Position numbers and translations under genes: made by a program | Shown here: positions 37,728-45,869 of the stretch, one piece after another | How positions within the stretch are numbered: position 1 is the first letter of the stretch | Layout of the letters: each line of letters starts with the position of its first letter | Source: Sphingomonas sp. BT-65 | GTDB taxonomy: Bacteria; Pseudomonadota; Alphaproteobacteria; Sphingomonadales; Sphingomonadaceae | Length of the DNA: 64,000 nucleotides | NCBI RefSeq assembly: GCF_026107375.2 | Contig: NZ_JAPCIA010000001.1 | Span: 1,674,001 to 1,738,000 of the forward strand | Reading direction: 5' to 3' | The notes under the pieces: generated by a model | What the model saw: only the letters and a program-made list of their open reading frames with translations | Databases searched by the model: none | What the model was told of the DNA's origin: nothing

Positions 37728-39125
37728 ATGCAACACGGCAAATCCTGTTTTTTCGTCGGGATCGGGGGCAGCGGCATGATGCCGCTGGCGATGATCCTGG
37801 CCGGGCAAGGCGCGAAGGTCGCCGGCTCCGACCGCAGCCTCGATTCAGGCCGCCTTCCCGCCAAGTTCGACGCATTGCGCGCGCTCGGGATCGACCTGTT
37901 CCCGCAGGACGGCAGCGGGATCGTCTCGCCCGACCAGATGGTGATCGCCTCTGCCGCGGTCGAGGACAATGTCCCCGACATGGTCCAGGCGGCGGCGCTG
38001 GGTTGCCCGCGCATGAGCCGCGCCGAGCTCAACGCCGCGCTGTTCAACGCCGCCGGCACCTCGATCGGCGTGGCCGGGACCAGCGGCAAGTCGACCGTCA
38101 CTGGCATGATCGCCTGGATCGTGCATGCGCTCGGCCGCGATCCCACGGTGATGAACGGCGCGGTGATGAAGAATTTCGTCGCGCCCGATGCGCCCTTCGC
38201 CAGCGCGCTGGTCGGCAGCGACGATTTCTACGTCAGCGAGGTCGACGAGAGCGACGGGTCGATCGCGCTCTACACGCCGCACGTCGCCGTGCTCAACAAT
38301 GTCAGCCTCGACCACAAGTCGCTGGAGGAGCTGCGCACGCTGTTCGGCGATTTCGCGGCCAAGGCGCGCACCACGATCGTCAATGTCGGCGACGCCGAAA
38401 GCGCAGCGCTGGCAATGGCGCTCGACCGCGGCCGCACCATGACCTTCGCGGTCGAGGACGATGCCGACCTCGCCGCCCGAAACCTGCGCCCCGAGCCGTT
38501 CGCGATCGGTTTCGACCTGGTGATGCGCGACGCCACCCTGCCCGTCCGCCTCGCGGTGCCGGGCCGGCACAACGTCGCCAACGCGCTCGCCGCGATCGGC
38601 GCTGCGGTAGCAGCGGGCATCGGCCTGTCCGATGCGGTGCGCGCGATCGAGGGCTTCACTGGCCTGCGCCGCCGCTTCGAATTGGTCGGCGAAGCGAACG
38701 GCATCGCGGTGATCGACGATTTCGGACACAACCCCGACAAGATCGCCGCCACGCTCGACACGCTCCACGCCTTTCCCGGCCGCGTCCTCGCGCTGTTCCA
38801 GCCGCACGGCTACGGCCCGCTCAAGGTCATGCGCCGCGAGCTGGTCGAGATGTTCGTCAACAAGCTCGCGCCTCAGGACCAGCTCGTCCTGCCCGACCCG
38901 GTCTACCAGGGCGGCACGGTGACCCGCGAGGTGACCAGCGCCGACATCGTCGCCGACATCGCAGCATCGGGCCGCGACGCCCGCCACATCCCCGACCGCG
39001 CCGCCGCCGCCGCGCACCTCGTCGCCGAAGCGAAGCCGGGCGACCGCATCGTCATCATGGGCGCGCGCGACGATACGCTGAGCCTGCTCGCGGCAGAGAT
39101 GGTGGAGACGTTGCGGGGTACGTAA
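37728..39125 (+). CDS. MurC-like / Mpl-like Mur ligase family protein
   Basis: 465 residues with the three Mur-ligase domains: an N-terminal Rossmann-like UDP-binding part starting [14 protein letters not shown], the ATP-binding P-loop G117-T-S-G-K-S-T123, and a C-terminal domain with [12 protein letters not shown] and [10 protein letters not shown]. True MurC and Mpl carry GTHGKTT, so the His-to-Ser change and Ser-Thr ending are deviations. Next to LdcA it may ligate recycled tripeptide to UDP-MurNAc (Mpl role), but the sequence does not prove the substrate. It is not located in a dcw cluster. Confidence 0.78.
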   Translation: MQHGKSCFFVGIGGSGMMPLAMILAGQGAKVAGSDRSLDSGRLPAKFDALRALGIDLFPQDGSGIVSPDQMVIASAAVEDNVPDMVQAAALGCPRMSRAELNAALFNAAGTSIGVAGTSGKSTVTGMIAWIVHALGRDPTVMNGAVMKNFVAPDAPFASALVGSDDFYVSEVDESDGSIALYTPHVAVLNNVSLDHKSLEELRTLFGDFAAKARTTIVNVGDAESAALAMALDRGRTMTFAVEDDADLAARNLRPEPFAIGFDLVMRDATLPVRLAVPGRHNVANALAAIGAAVAAGIGLSDAVRAIEGFTGLRRRFELVGEANGIAVIDDFGHNPDKIAATLDTLHAFPGRVLALFQPHGYGPLKVMRRELVEMFVNKLAPQDQLVLPDPVYQGGTVTREVTSADIVADIAASGRDARHIPDRAAAAAHLVAEAKPGDRIVIMGARDDTLSLLAAEMVETLRGT

Positions 39126-39195
39126 AGTTCGCTTGACATGTAAAGCGTCATTGACGTAAAGCTTCCTTGTCTAGTTAGAAAGGAAGCTTGACATG
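39122..39195 (+). promoter_or_regulatory. Repeated operator/promoter of the membrane protein-XRE operon
   Basis: GTAAAG occurs three times (39122, 39140, 39156). CTTGACATGTAAAG (39132-39145) is a one-mismatch palindrome. GCTTGACATG recurs exactly at 39131-39140 and at 39186-39195, the second copy covering the start codon. TTGACA/TTGACG hexamers inside the repeats may be the -35 elements. The arrangement suggests autoregulation by the XRE protein encoded just downstream. Confidence 0.55.
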
Positions 39196-39609
39196 GAAAT
39201 CTCTCCCGCCTCGGTGCGGTTCGTGTGGCGCTTCATCGGCGCGACGCTCGTCTACGGCGTGCTGATCACCGGCGCGACCTGGGTGGCGCGGAACTTCGAT
39301 CCGTCCCCGATCGGGCTCGTCGCACTGTCGATCCTGCCCGCGATCGCGATCGCCGCTTCGCTGATCGTCGTCGGCCTGTATCTGATCGAGGAAACCGACG
39401 AATATGTGCGGAAGCGTCAGGCCGTAGCGATGCTGGTCAGCATCGGCATCCTGCTCACCCTGTCCACCGCCCTCGGATTTCTCCAGCAGCGGAACCTGAT
39501 CGGCAGCGTCGATCTGCTGTGGGCCTTCCCCGCCTGGTGCGTCCTGTGGAGCGTCACGCAATGCTGGATGGCGATCCGCGACTATCGCCGGGCGGGGGAC
39601 GCGGCATGA
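39193..39609 (+). CDS. Small membrane protein paired with XRE regulator
   Basis: 138 residues with four hydrophobic segments (about 10-30, 37-62, 76-95, 106-125) and a central charged EETDEYVRKRQ helix between segments 2 and 3. No named family recognised. Similar membrane proteins are commonly encoded with small YdbL/YozG-type XRE regulators. ATG 39193 follows AAGGAAG by six bases. The stop overlaps the XRE start (ATGA), so the two are made together. It could be a membrane sensor or antagonist of the regulator. Confidence 0.75.
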   Translation: MEISPASVRFVWRFIGATLVYGVLITGATWVARNFDPSPIGLVALSILPAIAIAASLIVVGLYLIEETDEYVRKRQAVAMLVSIGILLTLSTALGFLQQRNLIGSVDLLWAFPAWCVLWSVTQCWMAIRDYRRAGDAA

Positions 39610-39809
39610 AGAACCGCCTTCGCGTGCTGCGCGCCGAGCGCGGCTGGAGCCAGCAGGACCTGGCCGAGCGGCTCCAGGTCTCACGCCAGAGCGTCAATGC
39701 GATCGAGACCGGCCGCTACGATCCCTCGCTCCCGCTCGCCTTCAAGATCGCCGACCTGTTCGACCTGGTGATCGAAGAGGTGTTCGAAAACCCCTCCACC
39801 GCGGGCTGA
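39606..39809 (+). CDS. Small XRE-family HTH transcriptional regulator
   Basis: 67 residues, almost all helix-turn-helix: RLRVLRAERGWSQQDLAERLQVSRQSVNAIETGRYDPSLPLAFKIADLF, described as residues 4-53, with a short acidic C-terminus (EEVFENP). It belongs to the YozG/YgzD-like compact repressors. The start overlaps the preceding membrane-protein stop. A strong terminator follows 37 bases downstream. It probably controls its own operon through the repeated sites at 39122-39195. Confidence 0.9.
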   Translation: MKNRLRVLRAERGWSQQDLAERLQVSRQSVNAIETGRYDPSLPLAFKIADLFDLVIEEVFENPSTAG

Positions 39810-39846
39810 CCCCTATGGCCCGCGCCGATCCCCGGATCGGAAGGAG

Positions 39847-39884
39847 AGGCCATCCCGGCTTTGCGCCGGGATGGCCTTCTTTTT
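39847..39884 (+). terminator. Rho-independent terminator made from a REP-like hairpin
   Basis: A perfect 13-bp stem AGGCCATCCCGGC / GCCGGGATGGCCT with a 5-base loop is followed by TCTTTTTC. The stem core (CATCCCGGC...GCCGGGATG) resembles the arms of the palindromic repeat at 5101-5202, so a dispersed repeat appears to serve as the terminator of the XRE operon, facing the end of fsa. Confidence 0.88.
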
Positions 39885-39889
39885 CAGGC

Positions 39890-40543
39890 TCAGCCGATCG
39901 ACTGCCCGGTCTTCGCCCAGTCGGCGAGGAAGCCCTCGATCCCCTTGTCGGTCAGCGGGTGCTTGACCAGCTGACGGATCACCGCGGGCGGCGCGGTCAT
40001 CACGTCGGCACCGAGCTTCGCCGCCTCGAGGATGTGGATCGGGTGGCGGACCGACGCGACCAGGATCTCGGTCGCGAAGTCGTAATTGTCGTAGATCAGG
40101 CGGATGTCGCTGATCAGCTGCATCCCGTCGAACCCGATATCGTCGTGCCGGCCGACGAACGGCGAGACGAAGGTCGCCCCCGCCTTGGCCGCGAGCAGCG
40201 CCTGGTTGGCCGAGAAGCACAAGGTCACATTGACCATCGTGCCGTCGTCGGTCAGCGCCTTGCAGGTCTTGAGCCCGTCGATCGTCAGCGGCACCTTGAC
40301 CGCGATATTGTCGGCGATCTTCCGCACCACTTCGGCCTCACGCATCATGCCGGCGTGATCGAGCGCAACGACCTCGGCCGAGACCGGGCCATCGACGATC
40401 CGGCAGATTTCCGCGACCACCTCCAGGAAATCGCGTCCCGCCTTGTGGATCAGCGACGGGTTGGTGGTAACACCGTCGAGCAGCCCCGCCTCCGCCAGCT
40501 CGCGAATATCATTGGTGTCGGCGGTGTCGGCGAAGAACTTCAT
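39890..40543 (-). CDS. fsa: Fructose-6-phosphate aldolase / TalC-type transaldolase
   Basis: 217-residue class I aldolase of the small transaldolase family. The Schiff-base lysine is Lys83 in [21 protein letters not shown] and GVTTNPSL at the N-terminus and [11 protein letters not shown] are diagnostic. The length matches the short (about 215-220) decameric TalC/FSA enzymes. FSA and transaldolase activities cannot be distinguished with confidence by sequence here. ATG 40543 begins MKFFADTA, the conserved start. Confidence 0.92.
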   Translation of the reverse strand: MKFFADTADTNDIRELAEAGLLDGVTTNPSLIHKAGRDFLEVVAEICRIVDGPVSAEVVALDHAGMMREAEVVRKIADNIAVKVPLTIDGLKTCKALTDDGTMVNVTLCFSANQALLAAKAGATFVSPFVGRHDDIGFDGMQLISDIRLIYDNYDFATEILVASVRHPIHILEAAKLGADVMTAPPAVIRQLVKHPLTDKGIEGFLADWAKTGQSIG

Positions 40544-40654
40544 GGCGGCAGCCTTTTCGGTTGTGTGACAGTTGGATGACAACGTGCTAGTCGCGCGCGG
40601 TTCGCGCCCGCCTCTATCACCGGAACGCGGCTAACGCCTAGCCTGGATGAACCG

Positions 40655-41320
40655 ATGCCGCGCCTTCTCTGCCTTTTCGCCTTGCTCCTGCCCGCCACGG
40701 CGCTGGCGCAGGAAGAAGACCAGGAATTATGGCTGACCGGCGCGGCCAGCGTGCCGCTGGGCGAGGACACCAAGTTCGAATTCGATACCGTTTCGCGCTT
40801 CGGCAACGACCCTGGCGGGCTCTACGAGATCGAGATCAACACGCTGGTCGCGCACGAACTGGCCAAGGGCGTCACCATCGGCGGCGGCTATGTGCGCAAC
40901 ATCAACTATTCGCGCGGGACCGTGACTCGCACCGAGGACCGGTTGCGCGTGCAGGTCGGCCTCTCGGACACGGCCGGTGCGGTGAAGCTTTCGGGGCGAG
41001 TGCGGCTGGAGAGCCGGTGGCGCTCCGACGGCGACGACACCGGCTATCGCCTGCGACCGCAGATCAAGGCCACGCTGCCGCTCGGCGACAGCGATTTCAG
41101 CCTGGTCGGCAGCCATGAGAGCCTGATCCCGCTCAACGACACCGACTGGGGCGAGGAAGCCGGATACGACCGGATGCGCAACATGGTCGGCATCAACTGG
41201 AAAGCGAGCAAGCTGGTGTCGATCGAGGCCGGCTATCTCAACCAATATCAGTTCGGCCGCGGCGGCGACCGCGACGTGATGGACCATGCGCTCGCGGTGA
41301 GCGTTGGCCTGTCGCTCTAG
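40655..41320 (+). CDS. Exported DUF2490 beta-barrel-like protein
   Basis: 221 residues: a signal peptide at 1-18 (TALAQEE cleavage), then a series of amphipathic strands typical of DUF2490 outer-membrane proteins (QELWLTGAASVPLG, VTIGGGYVRNINYS, VKLSGRVRLESRW, SIEAGYLNQYQFG) and a C-terminal hydrophobic residue (VGLSL). The role is unknown. It is a single gene divergent from fsa. Confidence 0.82.
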   Translation: MPRLLCLFALLLPATALAQEEDQELWLTGAASVPLGEDTKFEFDTVSRFGNDPGGLYEIEINTLVAHELAKGVTIGGGYVRNINYSRGTVTRTEDRLRVQVGLSDTAGAVKLSGRVRLESRWRSDGDDTGYRLRPQIKATLPLGDSDFSLVGSHESLIPLNDTDWGEEAGYDRMRNMVGINWKASKLVSIEAGYLNQYQFGRGGDRDVMDHALAVSVGLSL

Positions 41321-41538
41321 GGCGCCCGGCGGAATTGTCGAAAATGACACTGGCGGTTGACAGAATCGCATGGTTCTGACGGCCGGTGTCAAGCATGACA
41401 AGATTGACCCAAGATTTTGATTTTCCTGGATAAATTACCAGACAGACCCGGCTCACCTGGGCTGTAGCGGTTGACAGTGTCAAAGAGCGGACCGCATCCG
41501 GCAAAGCAAATGAAATCCAACATTGCAAGCGGCCGACG
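41321..41538. other. AT-richer intergenic region with repeated TTGACA elements
   Basis: 218 bases between two converging genes, noticeably lower in G+C. GCGGTTGACAG occurs at 41353-41363 and 41467-41477. A third promoter-like pair TTGACC-N17-TGGATA is at 41404-41432. No convincing protein is encoded, and a small open frame on the minus strand crosses into DUF2490. Unneeded promoters between converging genes could mean a small RNA. Confidence 0.4.
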
Positions 41539-41988
41539 CTACTCGCCCGCGACCAGCATCACCTTCGCATCCGGCATGTCGAGGCCGGTGAGGTAGAGGC
41601 GATAGAGGCCCGGCTGGAGATCGAAGCGCACGATCTTGCGGATCGTCGAGCAGGCCGGGCCATGACCGTGTGCGACCGACTTGAGCGCTTCCCCGCCCGC
41701 AGCGCCCGGTACCACGTCGATCCAGCCCCGCTGGTCGAGCGCGACCCCATAGCGCCCCGCAGTTTCGATCTTGAACCCGATCATCACCGCGCCGCCGGGC
41801 TTGGCGTCCGCAGGCACATCGGGGAATTTGGCAAGCTCGCCGGCCTGCAGCCTCGCCGCCTTGTTCACGCCGAACTCACCCCCGGGGGCCGTCCAGCCGG
41901 ACAGATTGGCGGCGAGACCGGCATCGATGACGGCGCATTGCGGCACGGCGGGGGCAGCCTGGAGCAACAAGAGGGCGGCGAGCAGCAT
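41539..41988 (-). CDS. Small exported protein of unknown function
   Basis: 149 residues with a signal peptide at 1-16 (AAPAVPQ), a paired cysteine (Cys18 and Cys near 113 in HGPACSTIRKI), and beta-rich blocks (GVALDQRGWIDVV, VRFDLQPGLYRLYLTGLDM). I recognise no family; it resembles short periplasmic homologues found beside priA in sphingomonads. The start is supported by AAGGAG seven bases upstream of ATG 41988. It is divergent from priA (69-base spacer). Confidence 0.72.
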   Translation of the reverse strand: MLLAALLLLQAAPAVPQCAVIDAGLAANLSGWTAPGGEFGVNKAARLQAGELAKFPDVPADAKPGGAVMIGFKIETAGRYGVALDQRGWIDVVPGAAGGEALKSVAHGHGPACSTIRKIVRFDLQPGLYRLYLTGLDMPDAKVMLVAGE

Positions 41989-42057
41989 CGGCGGAACTCC
42001 TTCGCGACGCTCGATAGCGCTTTCCAGCCGCCGCAGGAATGCCGATATGGAGGGCCA

Positions 42058-44223
42058 ATGTCCCGCGCCCGCGTCATCGTCCTCAATTCCGCGCTCGGTC
42101 CCCTCGATTATCGCGTGCCGCACGGCATGGCGGTCGAGCCGGGATCGATCGTCGTCGCGCCGCTCGGGCCGCGCCAGCTGGTCGGCGTGGCGTGGGAAGC
42201 CGAGCGGCTGCCGGCCGAGGAAGTCGGCGACAACCGGCTGCGCAACCTGCTCGGCGTGGCCGACGCCCCGCCGATCCCCGCGCCGCTGCGGCGGCTGATC
42301 GAGTGGACCGCCAACTACTACCTCGCCCCGCTCGCCTCGGTGCTGCGGATGGCGCTGTCGTCGACCTCGGCGCTCGAAGGCGGCAAGACAATCGTCGAAT
42401 ATCGCGCGAGCGGGGAACTGCCCGAGCGGATGACCGCGCAACGCGAGCAAGCGCTGGAGCGGATCGGCGACCGCCAGGGGCTGATCCGCGAGCTGGCGAC
42501 GATCGCCGACGTTTCCGAGGGCGTGATCCGCGGACTGGTCAAGGTCGGCGCGATCGAGGGCGTCGCGGTCGATCTCGACACGCCCTACCCCGTGCCCGAC
42601 CCCAACTTCGCGCCGCCCGACCTCTCGCCCGAGCAGGCCGAGGCCGCATCGATCCTGCGCCAGGCGATCGGCGCGGAGGCGTTCCAGCCCTTCCTCCTCG
42701 ACGGGGTCACCGGCTCGGGCAAGACCGAGGTCTATTTCGAGGCGGTCGCCGCGGCGATCGCGGCGGGCAAGCAGTGCCTCGTGCTACTGCCCGAGATCGC
42801 GCTGACCGAGCCCTTTCTCAAGCGCTTCCATGCGCGCTTCGGAGTCGAGCCGGTGGCGTGGCATTCGGGCCTGCGCCAGTCGCAGCGCCGCCGCGCGTGG
42901 CGCGCGATCGCCAGCGGCGAGGCGCTGGTCACCGTCGGGGCGCGCTCCTCACTATTCCTGCCCTACCCCAATCTCGGCGTGATCGTGGTCGACGAAGCGC
43001 ATGAGACCAGCTTCAAGCAGGAAGAAGGCGTCCATTACCACGCGCGCGACGTCGCGGTGATGCGCGGCCATTTCGAGCAATGTCCGGTGATCCTCGCCAG
43101 CGCCACGCCGGCGATCGAGACCCGCCAGCAGGTCGCGCTCGGCCGCTATGCCGAGGTCAAGCTGCCCGGCCGCTACGGCGCGGCGGAGATGCCCGCGATC
43201 GAGGCGATCGATTTGCTCGCCGAGCAGCCGCCGCGCGGGCGCTGGCTGGCGCCGCGGCTGGTCAACGCGATCGACGAGACGCTGGCGCGGCAAGAGCAGG
43301 TGCTGCTCTTCCTCAACCGCCGCGGTTATGCCCCGCTGACTTTGTGCCGCACCTGCGGGCACCGCTTCCAATGCCCCAATTGCACCGCCTGGATGGTCGA
43401 GCACCGCCTGATCAGCCGGCTCGCCTGCCACCATTGCGGGCACACCTTCCCGACCCCGCGCGCCTGCCCCGAATGCGACAGCGAGGACAGCCTGGTCGCG
43501 TGCGGCCCCGGCGTCGAGCGCATCGCCGACGAGGTCGCGGCGCTGTTTCCCGACGCCAAGACCGCGATCGTCACCAGCGACACGATCTGGTCGCCAGCCA
43601 AGGCGGCCGAGTTCGTCAACCGGATGGAGGCGGGCGATATCGACATCGTCGTCGGCACCCAGCTCGTCACCAAGGGCTACCACTTTCCCAATTTGACGCT
43701 GGTCGGCGTGGTCGATGCCGATCTCGGCCTCGAGGGCGGCGACCTGCGCGCGGCCGAGCGCAGCTTCCAGCAGATCTGCCAGGTCGCGGGCCGCGCCGGG
43801 CGGGGCGAGAAGCCCGGCACGGTGCTGATCCAGACCCACAGCCCCAAGGCGCCGGTGATGCGCGCGCTGGTGAGCGGCGACGCGGAGAGCTTCTATGCCG
43901 CCGAGACGCGGGCGCGGCGCGAGGCGGGCGCCCCGCCCTTCGGCCGCTACGCCGCGATCATCGTGTCGAGCGAGGACAAGGATGCGGCATTGGAGACCGC
44001 CCGCCTGATCGGCCGCGCCGCGCCGCGAGTCGAGGCGATGCAGGTGTTCGGCCCCGCCCCGGCCCCGCTCGCCATGCTGCGCGGCCGCCACCGCTTCCGC
44101 CTGCTCGTCCATGCCCGCCGCGCGCTCGACGTGCAGGACGTGATCCGCGACTGGCTGGGCGGGATCGAATGGCCGGCCAAGGTGCGCGTGGTGGTCGATG
44201 TCGATCCGTATAGCTTTGTATAG
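42058..44223 (+). CDS. priA: Primosomal protein N' (replication restart helicase PriA)
   Basis: 721-residue superfamily-2 3'-to-5' helicase that reloads the replisome at stalled forks. The N-terminal 3'-end-binding domain (about 1-105) is followed by a winged helix. The Walker A is GVTGSGKT (216-223) and the DEAH box is VVDEAH. An eight-cysteine zinc region (CRTCGHRFQCPNC ... CHHCGH ... CPEC) occupies about 435-480. ATG 42058 behind GGAGG starts MSRARVIV; the frame upstream belongs to the opposite-strand gene. Confidence 0.97.
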   Translation: MSRARVIVLNSALGPLDYRVPHGMAVEPGSIVVAPLGPRQLVGVAWEAERLPAEEVGDNRLRNLLGVADAPPIPAPLRRLIEWTANYYLAPLASVLRMALSSTSALEGGKTIVEYRASGELPERMTAQREQALERIGDRQGLIRELATIADVSEGVIRGLVKVGAIEGVAVDLDTPYPVPDPNFAPPDLSPEQAEAASILRQAIGAEAFQPFLLDGVTGSGKTEVYFEAVAAAIAAGKQCLVLLPEIALTEPFLKRFHARFGVEPVAWHSGLRQSQRRRAWRAIASGEALVTVGARSSLFLPYPNLGVIVVDEAHETSFKQEEGVHYHARDVAVMRGHFEQCPVILASATPAIETRQQVALGRYAEVKLPGRYGAAEMPAIEAIDLLAEQPPRGRWLAPRLVNAIDETLARQEQVLLFLNRRGYAPLTLCRTCGHRFQCPNCTAWMVEHRLISRLACHHCGHTFPTPRACPECDSEDSLVACGPGVERIADEVAALFPDAKTAIVTSDTIWSPAKAAEFVNRMEAGDIDIVVGTQLVTKGYHFPNLTLVGVVDADLGLEGGDLRAAERSFQQICQVAGRAGRGEKPGTVLIQTHSPKAPVMRALVSGDAESFYAAETRARREAGAPPFGRYAAIIVSSEDKDAALETARLIGRAAPRVEAMQVFGPAPAPLAMLRGRHRFRLLVHARRALDVQDVIRDWLGGIEWPAKVRVVVDVDPYSFV

Positions 44224-44272
44224 TGTGATCGATACAATCGACGCCGGTTGATCGCGGTTTGGGGGGCGTTCG

Positions 44273-45817
44273 ATGAAGCGTGGCGTGTTGCGTTGTGCGG
44301 TGGGCATTGCCTTGTTGGCGGCGCCGCTTACCGCCCGGGCGGACTGGTTCGAAGCGAGCTCCGATCACTTCGTGGTCTATGCCGAAGGCGATGCGCAGCG
44401 GGTCGAGCGCTTCGCCGCTGATCTCGAGCGATTCGACAAGGCGCTGCGTGTCGCTCGCGCCATTCCGTCCACGCCCCCCGGCCAGGCCAATCGCGTAACG
44501 GTCTATGTCGTGGCCCGGACAGGTGCGGTCCAGTCGCTCTCGGGCAGCAACAATGTCGCGGGCTTCTACATTGGCCGGGCGGGTGGCCCCCTCGCGGTCG
44601 TCCCGCGGCGATCGGGCGATGGCGACCCGAACGATCTCTCGGCGAAGATGGTGCTGCAGCACGAATATGCGCACCATTTCATGTTCAGCAACTGGCCCGG
44701 CGGCGCCTTTCCCAGTTGGTTCGTCGAAGGCTTCGCCGAGTTCCACGCCACCGCGGTGGTCGACAAGGATGGGGGCGTGGTCCTCGGCGCGCCGCCGCAA
44801 TATCGCGGCGCCACCCTGCTGAGCGGCAACTTGCTGCCGCTCAACAAGCTGCTGGTCGCCGAAACGCTCAAGCTGGACAGCCAGCAGCGCGACGCACTCT
44901 ATGGCCGCGGCTGGCTGCTCACCCATTATCTGAGCTTCAGCACCGAGCGCGAACGGCAGCTCAGCAACTATCTTCTCGCGATCAATTCCGGGAAGACCCC
45001 GCTCGACGCCGCCGGCCTGTTCGGCGACCTGAAGCAGCTCGACCGCGAGCTCGAGCGCTACAAGCTGTCCCGGTTCGCAATGCGCAAGGTGTCGGCGAGC
45101 GCGATCAAGCTGGGCGAGGTCAAGGTGCGCGCGCTGCGCGAAGGCGAAGCCGCGGTCATGGACATCCGGATCCGCTCCAAGGTGGGGGTCAACGCCAAGA
45201 CCGCGCCTGGCGTCTACGAGCGCGCTAAGCGCGCCTGCGCACCCTATCCGAACGATCCCGCCGTGCAGATCGTGCTGGCCGAGACGGCCTATGACGCGCG
45301 CGACTATGCCGCTGCCGAAGCCGCCGCGGACCGCGCCATCACGGCCGACCCGAAGGCGATCGACGCGCATGTCTATAAAGCGATGGCGCGGATGGCGGTC
45401 GCACGCCAGGCGAAGGACCGGACCCCGGCGACGTGGAGCGCGATCCGCAAGATCATCACCACCGCCAACCGCCTCGACCCCGACGATCCTCAGCCGCTGA
45501 TCCTGTTCTTCCGCAGCTATGGCATGGCCGGGCAGACCCCGACCGAGAATGCCAAGAAGGGGCTGATGTACGCGTTCAACCTGGCGCCCTTCGACATGGA
45601 GCTGCGCATGAACGCGGCGATGATGCAGCTGCGCGACGGGAAGCTCGATGTGGCGCGCGCGATGCTCCGCCCGATCGCCTACAATCCGCATGGCGGGCCA
45701 CGAAGCACGATGGCAGCCGCGATCATCGCGCGGATCGATGCGGGCGACATCGCGGGAGCGAAGGGCGCGGTCGAGCAGGACGATGAGGAGAAGGATTCCG
45801 GCGACTCGCCGGAGTGA
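44273..45817 (+). CDS. Exported HExxH metallopeptidase-like protein with TPR-like C-terminus
   Basis: 514 residues. A signal peptide is at 1-23 (TARADW), a gluzincin-like core H130-E-Y-A-H134, and a second Glu-containing motif F150-V-E-G-F-A-E156, as in MA-clan peptidases with an HExxH(n)E arrangement. The C-terminal about 200 residues are helical repeats with paired Ala/Tyr patterns (AETAYDARDYAAAEAAADRAI) typical of TPRs, ending in an acidic tail. It is probably periplasmic. The substrate and partner are unknown. It is followed 52 bases later by a membrane S1 protease. Confidence 0.75.
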   Translation: MKRGVLRCAVGIALLAAPLTARADWFEASSDHFVVYAEGDAQRVERFAADLERFDKALRVARAIPSTPPGQANRVTVYVVARTGAVQSLSGSNNVAGFYIGRAGGPLAVVPRRSGDGDPNDLSAKMVLQHEYAHHFMFSNWPGGAFPSWFVEGFAEFHATAVVDKDGGVVLGAPPQYRGATLLSGNLLPLNKLLVAETLKLDSQQRDALYGRGWLLTHYLSFSTERERQLSNYLLAINSGKTPLDAAGLFGDLKQLDRELERYKLSRFAMRKVSASAIKLGEVKVRALREGEAAVMDIRIRSKVGVNAKTAPGVYERAKRACAPYPNDPAVQIVLAETAYDARDYAAAEAAADRAITADPKAIDAHVYKAMARMAVARQAKDRTPATWSAIRKIITTANRLDPDDPQPLILFFRSYGMAGQTPTENAKKGLMYAFNLAPFDMELRMNAAMMQLRDGKLDVARAMLRPIAYNPHGGPRSTMAAAIIARIDAGDIAGAKGAVEQDDEEKDSGDSPE

Positions 45818-45869
45818 AGCGCGTGCCCGCGGCTTGAACCGTCCCCGCTTTTGGCCGAAGGCAGCGACC

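Noticed and set aside
41238..41528. Small minus-strand frame overlapping the DUF2490 gene end
   Set aside because: Its C-terminal part is an antisense copy of DUF2490, with no start signal or domain.
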